From Paracrocinitomix sp039939375 (GTDB lineage: Bacteria > Bacteroidota > Bacteroidia > Flavobacteriales_D > Crocinitomicaceae), in assembly GCA_039939375.1 (NCBI GenBank), contig JBDVJO010000007.1:62001-126000 (forward strand): DNA of 64,000 nt, written 5' to 3'. A program made the translations under genes and the position numbers. Shown in pieces: positions 55,312 through 63,237 of the stretch. The notes beneath the pieces are model-generated. The model was given only the letters and a program-made list of their open reading frames with translations, did no database searches and was not told the origin of the DNA. Numbering within the stretch: position 1 is the stretch's first letter; each line of letters begins with the position of its first letter.

Positions 55312-55704
55312 ATGAATAAAAAAATTGTCATCTCGGCCACCGTTTTAATAGCTTTAAGTATCATTTTAGGTGCATTCGCAGCGCATGGATTAAAAAAAGT
55401 TATTGGAGCTGATGAAATTATCATTTTTGAAAAGGGGGTGAAATATCAAATGTACACAGGATTGGGACTGCTGGTTACAGGTCTAAACGCTGACAAATTT
55501 ACGTTTGACCTAAAGTGGTTTCACCGCCTAAGTATGTTGGGCGTGGCTATCTTTTCAGGCTTGATTTATATCCTTGCTTTTAAAGAGCTAAATCCCAACT
55601 TAAAAATTCTAGGCGCATTTGTTCCAATTGGCGGAACATTAATGATAAGCGCATGGATTTCATTATTGGTTAACATTTTAAGAAAGCAGAAAACCCAAGT
55701 CTAG
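55312..55704 (+). CDS. DUF423 family membrane protein
   Basis: The 130-residue inner-membrane protein has four hydrophobic helices and the DUF423/YgdD pattern: LGAFAAHGLKKV near the N-terminus, KYQMYTGLGLL, then LGAFVPIGGTLMISAWISLL. Role unknown. Its ATG follows directly on the T run of the DUF4476 gene terminator, leaving no space for a separate ribosome site unless transcription begins within the stem or the gene is read through. Confidence 0.88.
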   Translation: MNKKIVISATVLIALSIILGAFAAHGLKKVIGADEIIIFEKGVKYQMYTGLGLLVTGLNADKFTFDLKWFHRLSMLGVAIFSGLIYILAFKELNPNLKILGAFVPIGGTLMISAWISLLVNILRKQKTQV

Positions 55705-55813
55705 TATTGAGGTAGCAATTCAATGATTAGAGGCTTTTGATTTCACATTGATTCAATTTTAGCCTATTTTTGTGCTAAATCGATTAATACAATCGAGAAA
55801 CATTCAATATCCA

Positions 55814-58800
55814 ATGAGAAAATTTGCCTTTTTATTCATGATTTTTGGAGGTCTTTCCGTTTTTGGCCAAGACACCATAATGGTTCAAACTTTTACCTAC
55901 GATAGTATTTCTACACGTAGAGCCATCTTTAACTTTCCTGCTGAACTGCAAGGAGAAGAATTTGAGAAAGTTTTAATGTATTACAACATCAAATGTGACC
56001 CTTTAACTCCATGGGATGGTTACAACTGTGGAGAATGGGACTATCTCGCCTACTCAAGAATTTTTGATCACACAGGCGTCTATGATTCTGTTTTGGTTGA
56101 AGGTCCGAGATACCTGGTAAATAACGAATGGCCTACGAATGTCAAATATGTCAACAACCCATATTACGATTATTTTGAGAATTATCAGAAATATATAACA
56201 TACACAGCCGAAGCGGATAATGATTACTCAATTGGGACGGGTACAGATAATGCTTCTCATACTTTCGGTGCAGAAAACAATTATCAACGCACTCAAATTT
56301 TATGGACAGTAGCAGAGATTAACGGAGCTGGAATAACAGCCGGAAATATCGACAAGTTGCGATTTGATATCAATTCATTAGGAGGAGATTTAGCGAACTT
56401 GACTATTAAAATGAAACACACGTCTGCAACAGATCTTTCAAGTTTTGACGACCAAGGATGGACAGAAGTATATCACTTAAACACAACCTTTGGAGGAACT
56501 GGAATTGCTACTTTAAATCTGACTTATCCGTTCAATTATGACGGGGCTTCTGATATTTTAATGGACATTTCATTTGAAAATGCAACGGCCTCAACGGACA
56601 ATGTGTTAACGGCAACTCAAACCACCAATAATTCAGTTGTATTTACCAATCAAAAATTAGGTTACTTAAATGTGCCTCAAGATGATTTTGTAGAGATTGC
56701 AATGAGTGATTATGACTTTGAAGATGAAATCACCATTTCTTTTTGGGCGAATGGAGACGCAGGAATCTTACCTGTAAACACTTCAATTATTGAAGCAGCA
56801 GATAGTTTGGACAATAGAATATTTAATGTTCACTTTCCGTGGAGTAACGGCAGACATTATTGGGATGCAGGAGAGGGATCAGGATACGACAGAATTGACC
56901 AAGCTGCTTCAACAGGAGAAATTGCTGGAGAATGGCATCATTGGGCATTCACAAAAAACCAAACTTCTGGTGAAATGAAAATTTTCAAAGATGGTATTGA
57001 ATGGTTGAGCGGAACAGGAAAAAACAGAGAAGTTGGAGTTGTAAACACTTTCAAAATAGGTGCAAACCGATCTCAAGAAAATGGATGGCCTGGTAAAATT
57101 GATGAATTCAGAGTATGGGATGTTGAATTGACCGAAGCAGAGATTGCCGCTTGGATGGATCAAAAAATCACTCCAGCACATCCCAATTATGCCGATTTAG
57201 TATTGTATTACGATTTTGATGGAGACCAAGCCGTTGTAGATAAATCAGGAAACGGAGTTGACGGAATGATGACGACACCAGGAATGATAGAATATTATCA
57301 AGAATCTCAAGCAGGTCATGAGGTATCGAACATCAGACCAAACATCACATTTGTGCAAGGGACGTACACTTCTTCTTTAGATTCAACTTTAGTTACCGAT
57401 TCAGTTTTAGTGGATCAAATAGACATCACTGAATTCGCAGTTGACGGCAGAAAATTTGTGATTAACTCATTAATTCATGCATATCCAGAAGGATATTCTT
57501 ACACCTATGACTTTGAAGGAAACAAGATCGATTCTACTTTCCATAACCAAGATGTTTTGATAGCAAATGACTCTATCTTTTACTATGAAGAACCGTTTGA
57601 AATTATTGACCCTTTTGAAATTGGAAGATTCATTACTCCTTACGGAATAGGATTTGATTTAGGCCCAAATGGATTCACTTACCTCTATGACGTAACGGAT
57701 TATCAAGATTTATTGATGGAAGATGTTGACTTTGCTGCTCACAACACGCAAGAACTAATTGATGTGAAATTTGCTTTTATTAAAGGAACTCCTCCTAGAG
57801 ACTTAATTAAAGTTGAGAAAATTTGGGGAAGTCAAGCTTCACATACTTATGCAGACTTAGATAATGACGTGAAATTACCTTCAATGGATATTGACTTAGA
57901 CCAGAATGGTGACATGTTTAAAATTAGAACCAGAATCACAGGCCACGGGCATAATGGTTCAAACAACTGTTGTGAATGGGGTAACGGTTCAGGAAGAGAT
58001 CACGAGTTATTAATTGACGGAACATCAAGATTTACCTGGGAGATTTGGCAATCTACAGAATGTGGAGACAACCCAAACACAGGTCAGGGCGGAACGTGGC
58101 CATATGCAAGAGAAGGATGGTGCCCAGGCGACAAGGTTGAGGATTATGAATTTGATATCACACCTTATGTAACTCCTGGAACAACCACCGCTATTGATTA
58201 TGACATTCAAGATGTACCTGCGGGAGACCCGGATCAAGGAAACGGAAATTATGTAATGGCAATGCATTTAGTGACTTATGGTGAACCTAACTTTACAAAT
58301 GATGCTGCGATTGTGGATGTATTAAATCCAAACAGTTGGGAGTATTATGGGAAATGGAATCCAACTTGTCAAAACCCTAGAGTTATCTTAAAGAATACAG
58401 GCTCAAACACATTGACTTCAGTATTTATCCATGTTTGGGTTGGTGGATTTGATAATGTAATCGCCTTTGAATGGACAGGAAGCTTAGAATTTTTGGAAGA
58501 AGAAGTTGTAGAGATTCCGGTAACGGATGATTGGTGGTATGATTTCCAAGGATCTTTAGAATTCTCTGCAATGGTTCACTTACCAAACGGACAAGCTGAT
58601 GAATACGCAAACAACAACACCTTCACCGTTCCGTTTGAAGCAACTGAAGTTTACAACGACCCTTTTTACATTTGGTTTATGACCAACAACAAGGCTTCAG
58701 AGAACGAACTGTTTTTGAAAGATGAAGACGGAAATGTAATTTTCTCAAGAACTAATTTGACGAACCAAACTGAATACAAAGACACCATGTATTTGTCTCC

Positions 58801-59266
58801 TGGATGCTACACCGTTGAGTTATATGATTCAGACCATGATGGTCTAGGCTTCTGGTATTCAAATCAGGTTGAAGGTGAAACTTCAGGGTTTTTAAGATTA
58901 AGAGAAGTTGATGGAGGAATGCTTAAAGTGTTCCAAAATGACTTTGGTCATTACACCAGTCATAGCTTCACAGTTGGCTACGCATTAGGACAAGAGGAAA
59001 ATGAAATTGATTATAGTTTAGAAGTATATCCTAATCCATCTGAGGGGATTTTCAACTTAAGCATGGATAACTTCAAAGGTGATCAAATAGACTTGACGGT
59101 TTACACTGAACTTGGAGGAATCGCTTTCCAAGAAACTATTTCTGACAACAATGTTGAAGGCTATCTTCAGAAGCAAATTGATTTATCTGCACTAGCTGAA
59201 GGCATTTACTTTGTTCAAGTGAAATCTGACCAGCAAATGGTAACGAAGCGAATTGTGGTTCAGTAG
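55814..59266 (+). CDS. Secreted PNGase F-like amidase with LamG insert and T9SS sorting domain
   Basis: The product is about 1150 residues with a signal peptide MRKFAFLFMIFGGLSVFGQ. The N-terminal PNGase F-type domain has CGEWDYLAY (Asp76, aligning with the catalytic Asp of PNGase F). A LamG-like domain (about 285-480, ITISFWANGDAG and WHHWAFTKNQ) is inserted. The second PNGase F-type domain has EIGRFITPYGIG, RITGHGHNGSNNCCEW (Glu721, aligning with the catalytic Glu) and REGWCPGDK. The family removes N-linked glycans from proteins. The end has a T9SS sorting domain (LEVYPNPSEGIFNLSM to TKRIVVQ). TATTTTTG at 55765-55772 is a promoter candidate, so the open ATG at 55772 is unlikely; 55814 is used. 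Confidence 0.88.
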   Translation: MRKFAFLFMIFGGLSVFGQDTIMVQTFTYDSISTRRAIFNFPAELQGEEFEKVLMYYNIKCDPLTPWDGYNCGEWDYLAYSRIFDHTGVYDSVLVEGPRYLVNNEWPTNVKYVNNPYYDYFENYQKYITYTAEADNDYSIGTGTDNASHTFGAENNYQRTQILWTVAEINGAGITAGNIDKLRFDINSLGGDLANLTIKMKHTSATDLSSFDDQGWTEVYHLNTTFGGTGIATLNLTYPFNYDGASDILMDISFENATASTDNVLTATQTTNNSVVFTNQKLGYLNVPQDDFVEIAMSDYDFEDEITISFWANGDAGILPVNTSIIEAADSLDNRIFNVHFPWSNGRHYWDAGEGSGYDRIDQAASTGEIAGEWHHWAFTKNQTSGEMKIFKDGIEWLSGTGKNREVGVVNTFKIGANRSQENGWPGKIDEFRVWDVELTEAEIAAWMDQKITPAHPNYADLVLYYDFDGDQAVVDKSGNGVDGMMTTPGMIEYYQESQAGHEVSNIRPNITFVQGTYTSSLDSTLVTDSVLVDQIDITEFAVDGRKFVINSLIHAYPEGYSYTYDFEGNKIDSTFHNQDVLIANDSIFYYEEPFEIIDPFEIGRFITPYGIGFDLGPNGFTYLYDVTDYQDLLMEDVDFAAHNTQELIDVKFAFIKGTPPRDLIKVEKIWGSQASHTYADLDNDVKLPSMDIDLDQNGDMFKIRTRITGHGHNGSNNCCEWGNGSGRDHELLIDGTSRFTWEIWQSTECGDNPNTGQGGTWPYAREGWCPGDKVEDYEFDITPYVTPGTTTAIDYDIQDVPAGDPDQGNGNYVMAMHLVTYGEPNFTNDAAIVDVLNPNSWEYYGKWNPTCQNPRVILKNTGSNTLTSVFIHVWVGGFDNVIAFEWTGSLEFLEEEVVEIPVTDDWWYDFQGSLEFSAMVHLPNGQADEYANNNTFTVPFEATEVYNDPFYIWFMTNNKASENELFLKDEDGNVIFSRTNLTNQTEYKDTMYLSPGCYTVELYDSDHDGLGFWYSNQVEGETSGFLRLREVDGGMLKVFQNDFGHYTSHSFTVGYALGQEENEIDYSLEVYPNPSEGIFNLSMDNFKGDQIDLTVYTELGGIAFQETISDNNVEGYLQKQIDLSALAEGIYFVQVKSDQQMVTKRIVVQ

Positions 59267-59453
59267 GGTTTTGATCTTGCACGTCTATCGATATCTTGCA
59301 TGAGAGTATAGAGCATAGAGTATAGAGCATAGATTTGATTTCGTACGTCTGTCATTGTCTTGCACGAGAGTAAAGAGCATAGAGTATAGAGCAAAGATTT
59401 GATAGGGGAAAAGTTCAACTGGGTTGCACGGAAATTAGTCTTTGTTCTTTAAT

Positions 59454-59493
59454 CTATAAGCGATCTCGGTTCAGCCGAGAGAGCGATCTATAG
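59454..59493. repeat. Module B hairpin, copy 1
   Basis: CTATA and TATAG close an imperfect stem with inner CTCGGT/GCCGAG around a TCA loop. Four more copies are at 59730-59765 (right edge cut), 62588-62627, 62857-62896 and 63151-63190. The inner arms differ slightly between copies (loops TCA, GCA, TTA, GAA). Confidence 0.85.
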
Positions 59494-59562
59494 TCTAAAA
59501 AAAATAGATTTGAAAGGGGAAACTTTCAACTGGGTTGCACAGAAATCAGTCTTTTACCAAGA

Positions 59563-59673
59563 TTTAACTCTGTGTGCTCAGCGTAAAACTTTGTGAACTC
59601 TGTGGTTGAAACTATGCGTCCATTTTAACCGCAAAGAACGCGGAGAAGGCGCAAAGGTCTCGGAGAGTTTTGA
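59563..59673. repeat. Module C copy 1 (CTCTGTG-type inverted repeat)
   Basis: About 110 bp starting TTTAACTCTGTGTGCTCAGC. The left half (ACTTTGTGAACTCTGTGGTT) is a diverged inverse of the right half (AACCGCAAAGAACGCGGAGA). Copy 2 at 62690-62801 differs at about one base over the core. Confidence 0.9.
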
Positions 59674-59774
59674 GTTTACTGGGGAAAAGTTCAACCGAGT
59701 TGTACAGAAACAGATCTTTGTTCTTTAATCTATAAGCGATCTCGGCTCAGCCGAGAGAGCGATCTCAAAAAGTG

Positions 59775-60326
59775 CTATTCCCAAGTCACATTGAAGGTGA
59801 AAGTTGCCCCCGCTTCGCTAAACTCGAAAGAGGATGGATAATTCCCGGTCTCTTCTTTTTGAACTGGACTGTTTCCTCCAATATAATCCGTGAACGGAAC
59901 TAATGCTTCAACCATTTTTTCAGAACCGCCATCCGTATAACTTGCATCATAATCGCGAAGTTGCAATGTAACTCCAGAAAATTCTTCTATTGTCAATGCC
60001 GGACTAATCGTCCAAGTTAATGGTCCAGATTGATTTTCAATAAAATTAGATTGGTGCATAATATTATTTGAAAAATCTTTAATCCTGATAAAACAGTCAG
60101 GATCATCCGCGGTGTCCCAATTTAAACCACTAGTATTGACAGATGAAAAAGTTGAAACTGTAACGCTCGAAACTTTCACTTTTGTATAGTATTCACAACT
60201 ATGATCATTTCGCTTAGCTTTTTCGTTATAGTTGATAGCGTCTATATCTCTACATCCTTTCTTAAAACAAGAACTCGCAAGAACCGATAATCCTGCCAAC
60301 ATTAAAATCATTTTCATCTTTTGCAT
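59775..60326 (-). CDS. Hypothetical lipoprotein with GC-D-AxNYN motif
   Basis: The 183-residue lipoprotein has lipobox VLASSC (Cys20) and then GCRDIDAINYNEKAKRNDHSCEYY. This is the short Cys-flanked motif (C.D..A.NYN..A...D.SC.Y) found, often repeated, in flavobacterial secreted proteins. The rest looks like a C2- or beta-sandwich-type domain (CFIRIKDFSNNIMHQSNF and GVTLQLRDYDA). It follows the phosphatase gene by 22 bp on the same strand and ends next to repeat block 1. Function unknown. Confidence 0.75.
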   Translation of the reverse strand: MQKMKMILMLAGLSVLASSCFKKGCRDIDAINYNEKAKRNDHSCEYYTKVKVSSVTVSTFSSVNTSGLNWDTADDPDCFIRIKDFSNNIMHQSNFIENQSGPLTWTISPALTIEEFSGVTLQLRDYDASYTDGGSEKMVEALVPFTDYIGGNSPVQKEETGNYPSSFEFSEAGATFTFNVTWE

Positions 60327-60348
60327 AGTACAAAATTAAAGAAATTCA

Positions 60349-62346
60349 TTAAATTCTGATTGCCATTAATGTAACATCATCAATTTGCTCATATCCCTCA
60401 CTCCAAGTATTAAATATACTTTGTACTTTTTCGGATTGAAAAGTTAATTCTTCATCTGAAATAGAAGTTAATAATTCTTTAAACTGCCTTACTTTAAACT
60501 TACGTCCATTAGGCCCTCCAAATTGATCTTGGTACCCATCAGAAAAAGCATAAATCATATCACCTGTTTTCAACTGAAATTCATGTTCAGAAAATCTAAA
60601 CTCTTTTGAAAAAGAATCATTTCCGATTGCCTTTTTATCACCTTTTAGGGTAATTAATTTACCTTCTCTAACGATATAGATTGGGTTTTTTGCACAAGCA
60701 TAGTATAATTTTAAATCGATTGGGTTTAATGCGCCTATCACAATATCCATACCATCCCTTATAGTTTCATTACTAAATCCAAAAGTCTGAATTATTCCTT
60801 CGTTCAAAAAGTCTAAAGCTTGCGCTGGACTATTTATTTCGGAGCTCACTGCACCTAAATTCAGATAATTCACACCTAAAACGCTTAATAATGCCCCAGG
60901 AACTCCATGACCAGTGCAATCACCTACAGCAAATAATTTCAACAAAGTTTTGTCATTCGTCTCTACGTTGTATACCCAATAAAAATCTCCTGACAAGACA
61001 TCTTTAGGCTCATAATAAACAAAAGCATTTCTAAAAATAGAATTCAATCTTTCATCTTGAGGAATAACCGCTCTTTGGATTCTCTCCGCATATGCAATAG
61101 AGTCGTTCACTTCTTTGCTGCTTTCTTCAATGATCTTTTTTTGATCAGAAAGTAGTTTGTTTTTCTTTTTAGATAAAATGAAATAATAAATTGAAATAAA
61201 CAATGATAATAGTGTCACAATAATGGCTACCGTACCTAGTTGTATGAGGGTTGATTTCCTTTCGCTTTCAGCCTCTGATAGACGGCGATTTTCCTCTATA
61301 AGCTCTTTTTCTGTCCTCAATAAGGCAATTTCTTTTTCTTTTTGTTCTTCTTCAAATTCGAATCTTAACTGAGAAATTCGATCGTTATTTTCTTTATTTA
61401 TAACACTATCATTTGTCATAACATACCAGTCCAGGTAAACAAATGCAGAGTCCACATTAACCTCTTTAAAAGCTTTGGATAGCAATTTATAGGTTTCGGG
61501 CAAGTAAAAATATTTGTTATTTTCTTCATACAATTTTCTAGCAATTGAAAATTGTGTAATTGCTTTTCTGTGCTTTTGTTGATCTAAATAAACTTTTCCT
61601 GCATTGATAAAAATTTCACCCGTATAGTCGACAAACCTTGTTTCCGAAGTGTCCACCAATAAAAGGGCCTGCTCAACTTCTGATATAGCCGAAGCCTCTT
61701 TACCTTGAGTATTTAAAATAAGTGCTATTTTAGATTTATTAAGACCAACTAAAAACAAGTATCGCCCATCCTCTTCAAAAATTTCTATGGACTCTTTATA
61801 AAAGGCAATCGCCTTTTCAGGTTTCCCTTCTCGAAACGCATTCTCTCCTAACTCAATCAGAACCTGACCTTCTTGAGTTTTATATCCAGTTTCTTCAGCA
61901 ATTTCACGACATTGATAAAAATATGGCATAGCCAGCTCTATATTACCTTGACTTTTCAATACATGAGCAGTCTCAAAATAAGCGGAAGAAAGTTGCTTAG
62001 AATTTGTATCCAAAGCAGACAATACTTCAATTCGTTTTAAGTGATTCTCAAGGGTTTTTGACCTATTATTCAGATCACCGTAACAAAATGCAGAAAATTT
62101 ATATAAACTATCCAGTAAATAAGGATTTGTCACAGAAGTAGTATCTTCTTTTGCTTTCTCAGAATAATATAAGCCTTGATATGGGCTTATCATTAAAATC
62201 TGAAGACCATCTTGAATTAAAACCCTCATCCTTTCTTCAGGAGAATTTATTTTTTCAAGTTTCTTGAGCGTAGAATCAGCTATGTGGTTTTGACTAAACA
62301 AAATTCTCACTAGGCAACAGAAAAATATACTAACGAACCATTTCAT
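60349..62346 (-). CDS. TPR-sensor SpoIIE-type serine phosphatase
   Basis: The 665-residue protein has a signal peptide and periplasmic TPRs (about 90-340, LIELGENAFREGKPEKAIAFYKESIEIF). A coiled coil and a transmembrane helix (about 370-392, TVAIIVTLLSLFISIYYFIL) follow, then a cytoplasmic SpoIIE/PP2C domain (about 410-665). Metal-site residues are visible in SGDFYWVY, AVGDCTGHGVPGALLSVLGV and DDVTLMAIRI. It probably dephosphorylates an anti-sigma antagonist or similar partner in response to a periplasmic signal. It is first in a pair with the lipoprotein gene, between the two repeat blocks. Confidence 0.88.
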   Translation of the reverse strand: MKWFVSIFFCCLVRILFSQNHIADSTLKKLEKINSPEERMRVLIQDGLQILMISPYQGLYYSEKAKEDTTSVTNPYLLDSLYKFSAFCYGDLNNRSKTLENHLKRIEVLSALDTNSKQLSSAYFETAHVLKSQGNIELAMPYFYQCREIAEETGYKTQEGQVLIELGENAFREGKPEKAIAFYKESIEIFEEDGRYLFLVGLNKSKIALILNTQGKEASAISEVEQALLLVDTSETRFVDYTGEIFINAGKVYLDQQKHRKAITQFSIARKLYEENNKYFYLPETYKLLSKAFKEVNVDSAFVYLDWYVMTNDSVINKENNDRISQLRFEFEEEQKEKEIALLRTEKELIEENRRLSEAESERKSTLIQLGTVAIIVTLLSLFISIYYFILSKKKNKLLSDQKKIIEESSKEVNDSIAYAERIQRAVIPQDERLNSIFRNAFVYYEPKDVLSGDFYWVYNVETNDKTLLKLFAVGDCTGHGVPGALLSVLGVNYLNLGAVSSEINSPAQALDFLNEGIIQTFGFSNETIRDGMDIVIGALNPIDLKLYYACAKNPIYIVREGKLITLKGDKKAIGNDSFSKEFRFSEHEFQLKTGDMIYAFSDGYQDQFGGPNGRKFKVRQFKELLTSISDEELTFQSEKVQSIFNTWSEGYEQIDDVTLMAIRI

Positions 62347-63237
62347 TTGACACTAATTTAACGATTTAGTTGATAGGGCAGTAGTAAAAAAGTTATCATA
62401 GAGTTCAGACTTGATCTTGCACGTCTGTCGATATCTTGTGTGAGAGTATAGAACATAGAGTATAGACTTGATCTTGCACGTCTGTCGTTATCTTGCATGA
62501 GAGTATAGAACATAGAGTATAGAGTATAGACTTGATTTGGGGAAACTTTCAACCGGGTTGCACAGAATCAAGTCTTTGTTCTTTAATCTATAAGCGATCT
62601 CGGCGCAGCAGAGAGAGCGATCTATAGTCTAAACTGAGAACATAGAGTATAGAGCATAGAACAAAGACCTAATGAGTCCTATACCAATATTTAACTCTGT
62701 GTGCTCAGCGTAAAACTTTGTGAACTCTGTGGTTGAAACTATGCGTCCATTTTAACCGCAAAGAACACGGAGAAGGCGCAAAGGTCTCGGAGAGTTTTGA
62801 GCTTATTGGGAAAAAGTTCAACCGGGTTGTACAGAATAAAATCTTTGCTCTTTAATCTATAAGCGATCTCGGCTTAGCCGAAAGAGCGATCTATAGTCTA
62901 AACTGAGAACAAAGAGTATAGAGCATAGAGTATAGACTTGATTTGGAGAAAGTTCAACGCTGATGCACAGAATCAAGACTTTGTTCAAATCACTCTGTGA
63001 AACTTTGTGAAAACTCCGAGAAACTCTGTGATACAAATTAAATCTTGCACGTCTGTCGTTATCTTGCATGAGAGTAGAGAGTATAGATCAAAGATTTGAT
63101 AGGGGAAACTTTCAACTGGGTTGCACGGAAATCAGTCTTTGCTCTTTAATCTATAAGCGATCTCGGCGAAGCCGAGGGAGCGATCTATAGTCTAAAAAAA
63201 CAGATTTGATTTGGCTCGAAATTTAATATCCAATGCA
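62347..63237. repeat. Mosaic repeat block 2
   Basis: This 891-bp non-coding block holds modules A (62412-62470, 62470-62530, 63042-63090), B with hairpin (62538-62630, 62809-62900, 63102-63195), a hairpin-less B (62944-62982), module C (62690-62801) and a short partial C (62989-63031). The first 60 bp next to the phosphatase gene are unique. Short open frames on the minus strand lie wholly within modules and are not genes. Confidence 0.92.
62690..62801. repeat. Module C copy 2
   Basis: Nearly identical to 59563-59673 in the same orientation, 3.1 kb away. The only core difference seen is AACGCGG versus AACACGG. Flanks differ at the left edge. Confidence 0.9.

Larger units (their letters stand above)
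59267..59774. repeat. Mosaic repeat block 1
   Basis: This non-coding 508-bp block is built from three module types. Module A (CTTGCACGTCTGTCG type, then AGTATAGAGCATAGAG tandems) occurs twice at 59274-59397. Module B (GGGGAAACTTTCAACTGGG to a hairpin) occurs at 59405-59500, without its hairpin at 59516-59555, and at 59680-59765. Module C (CTCTGTG-rich, about 110 bp) lies at 59563-59673. The last B copy stops 9 bp before the end of the lipoprotein gene. All modules recur in block 2. Confidence 0.92.

Noticed and set aside
59136..59330. Minus-strand frame at the end of the PNGase F-like gene
   Set aside because: Shadow of the coding strand running into module A.
62358..63069. Short minus-strand frames in repeat block 2
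   Set aside because: They lie within repeat modules and repeat the same peptide; no gene signals.
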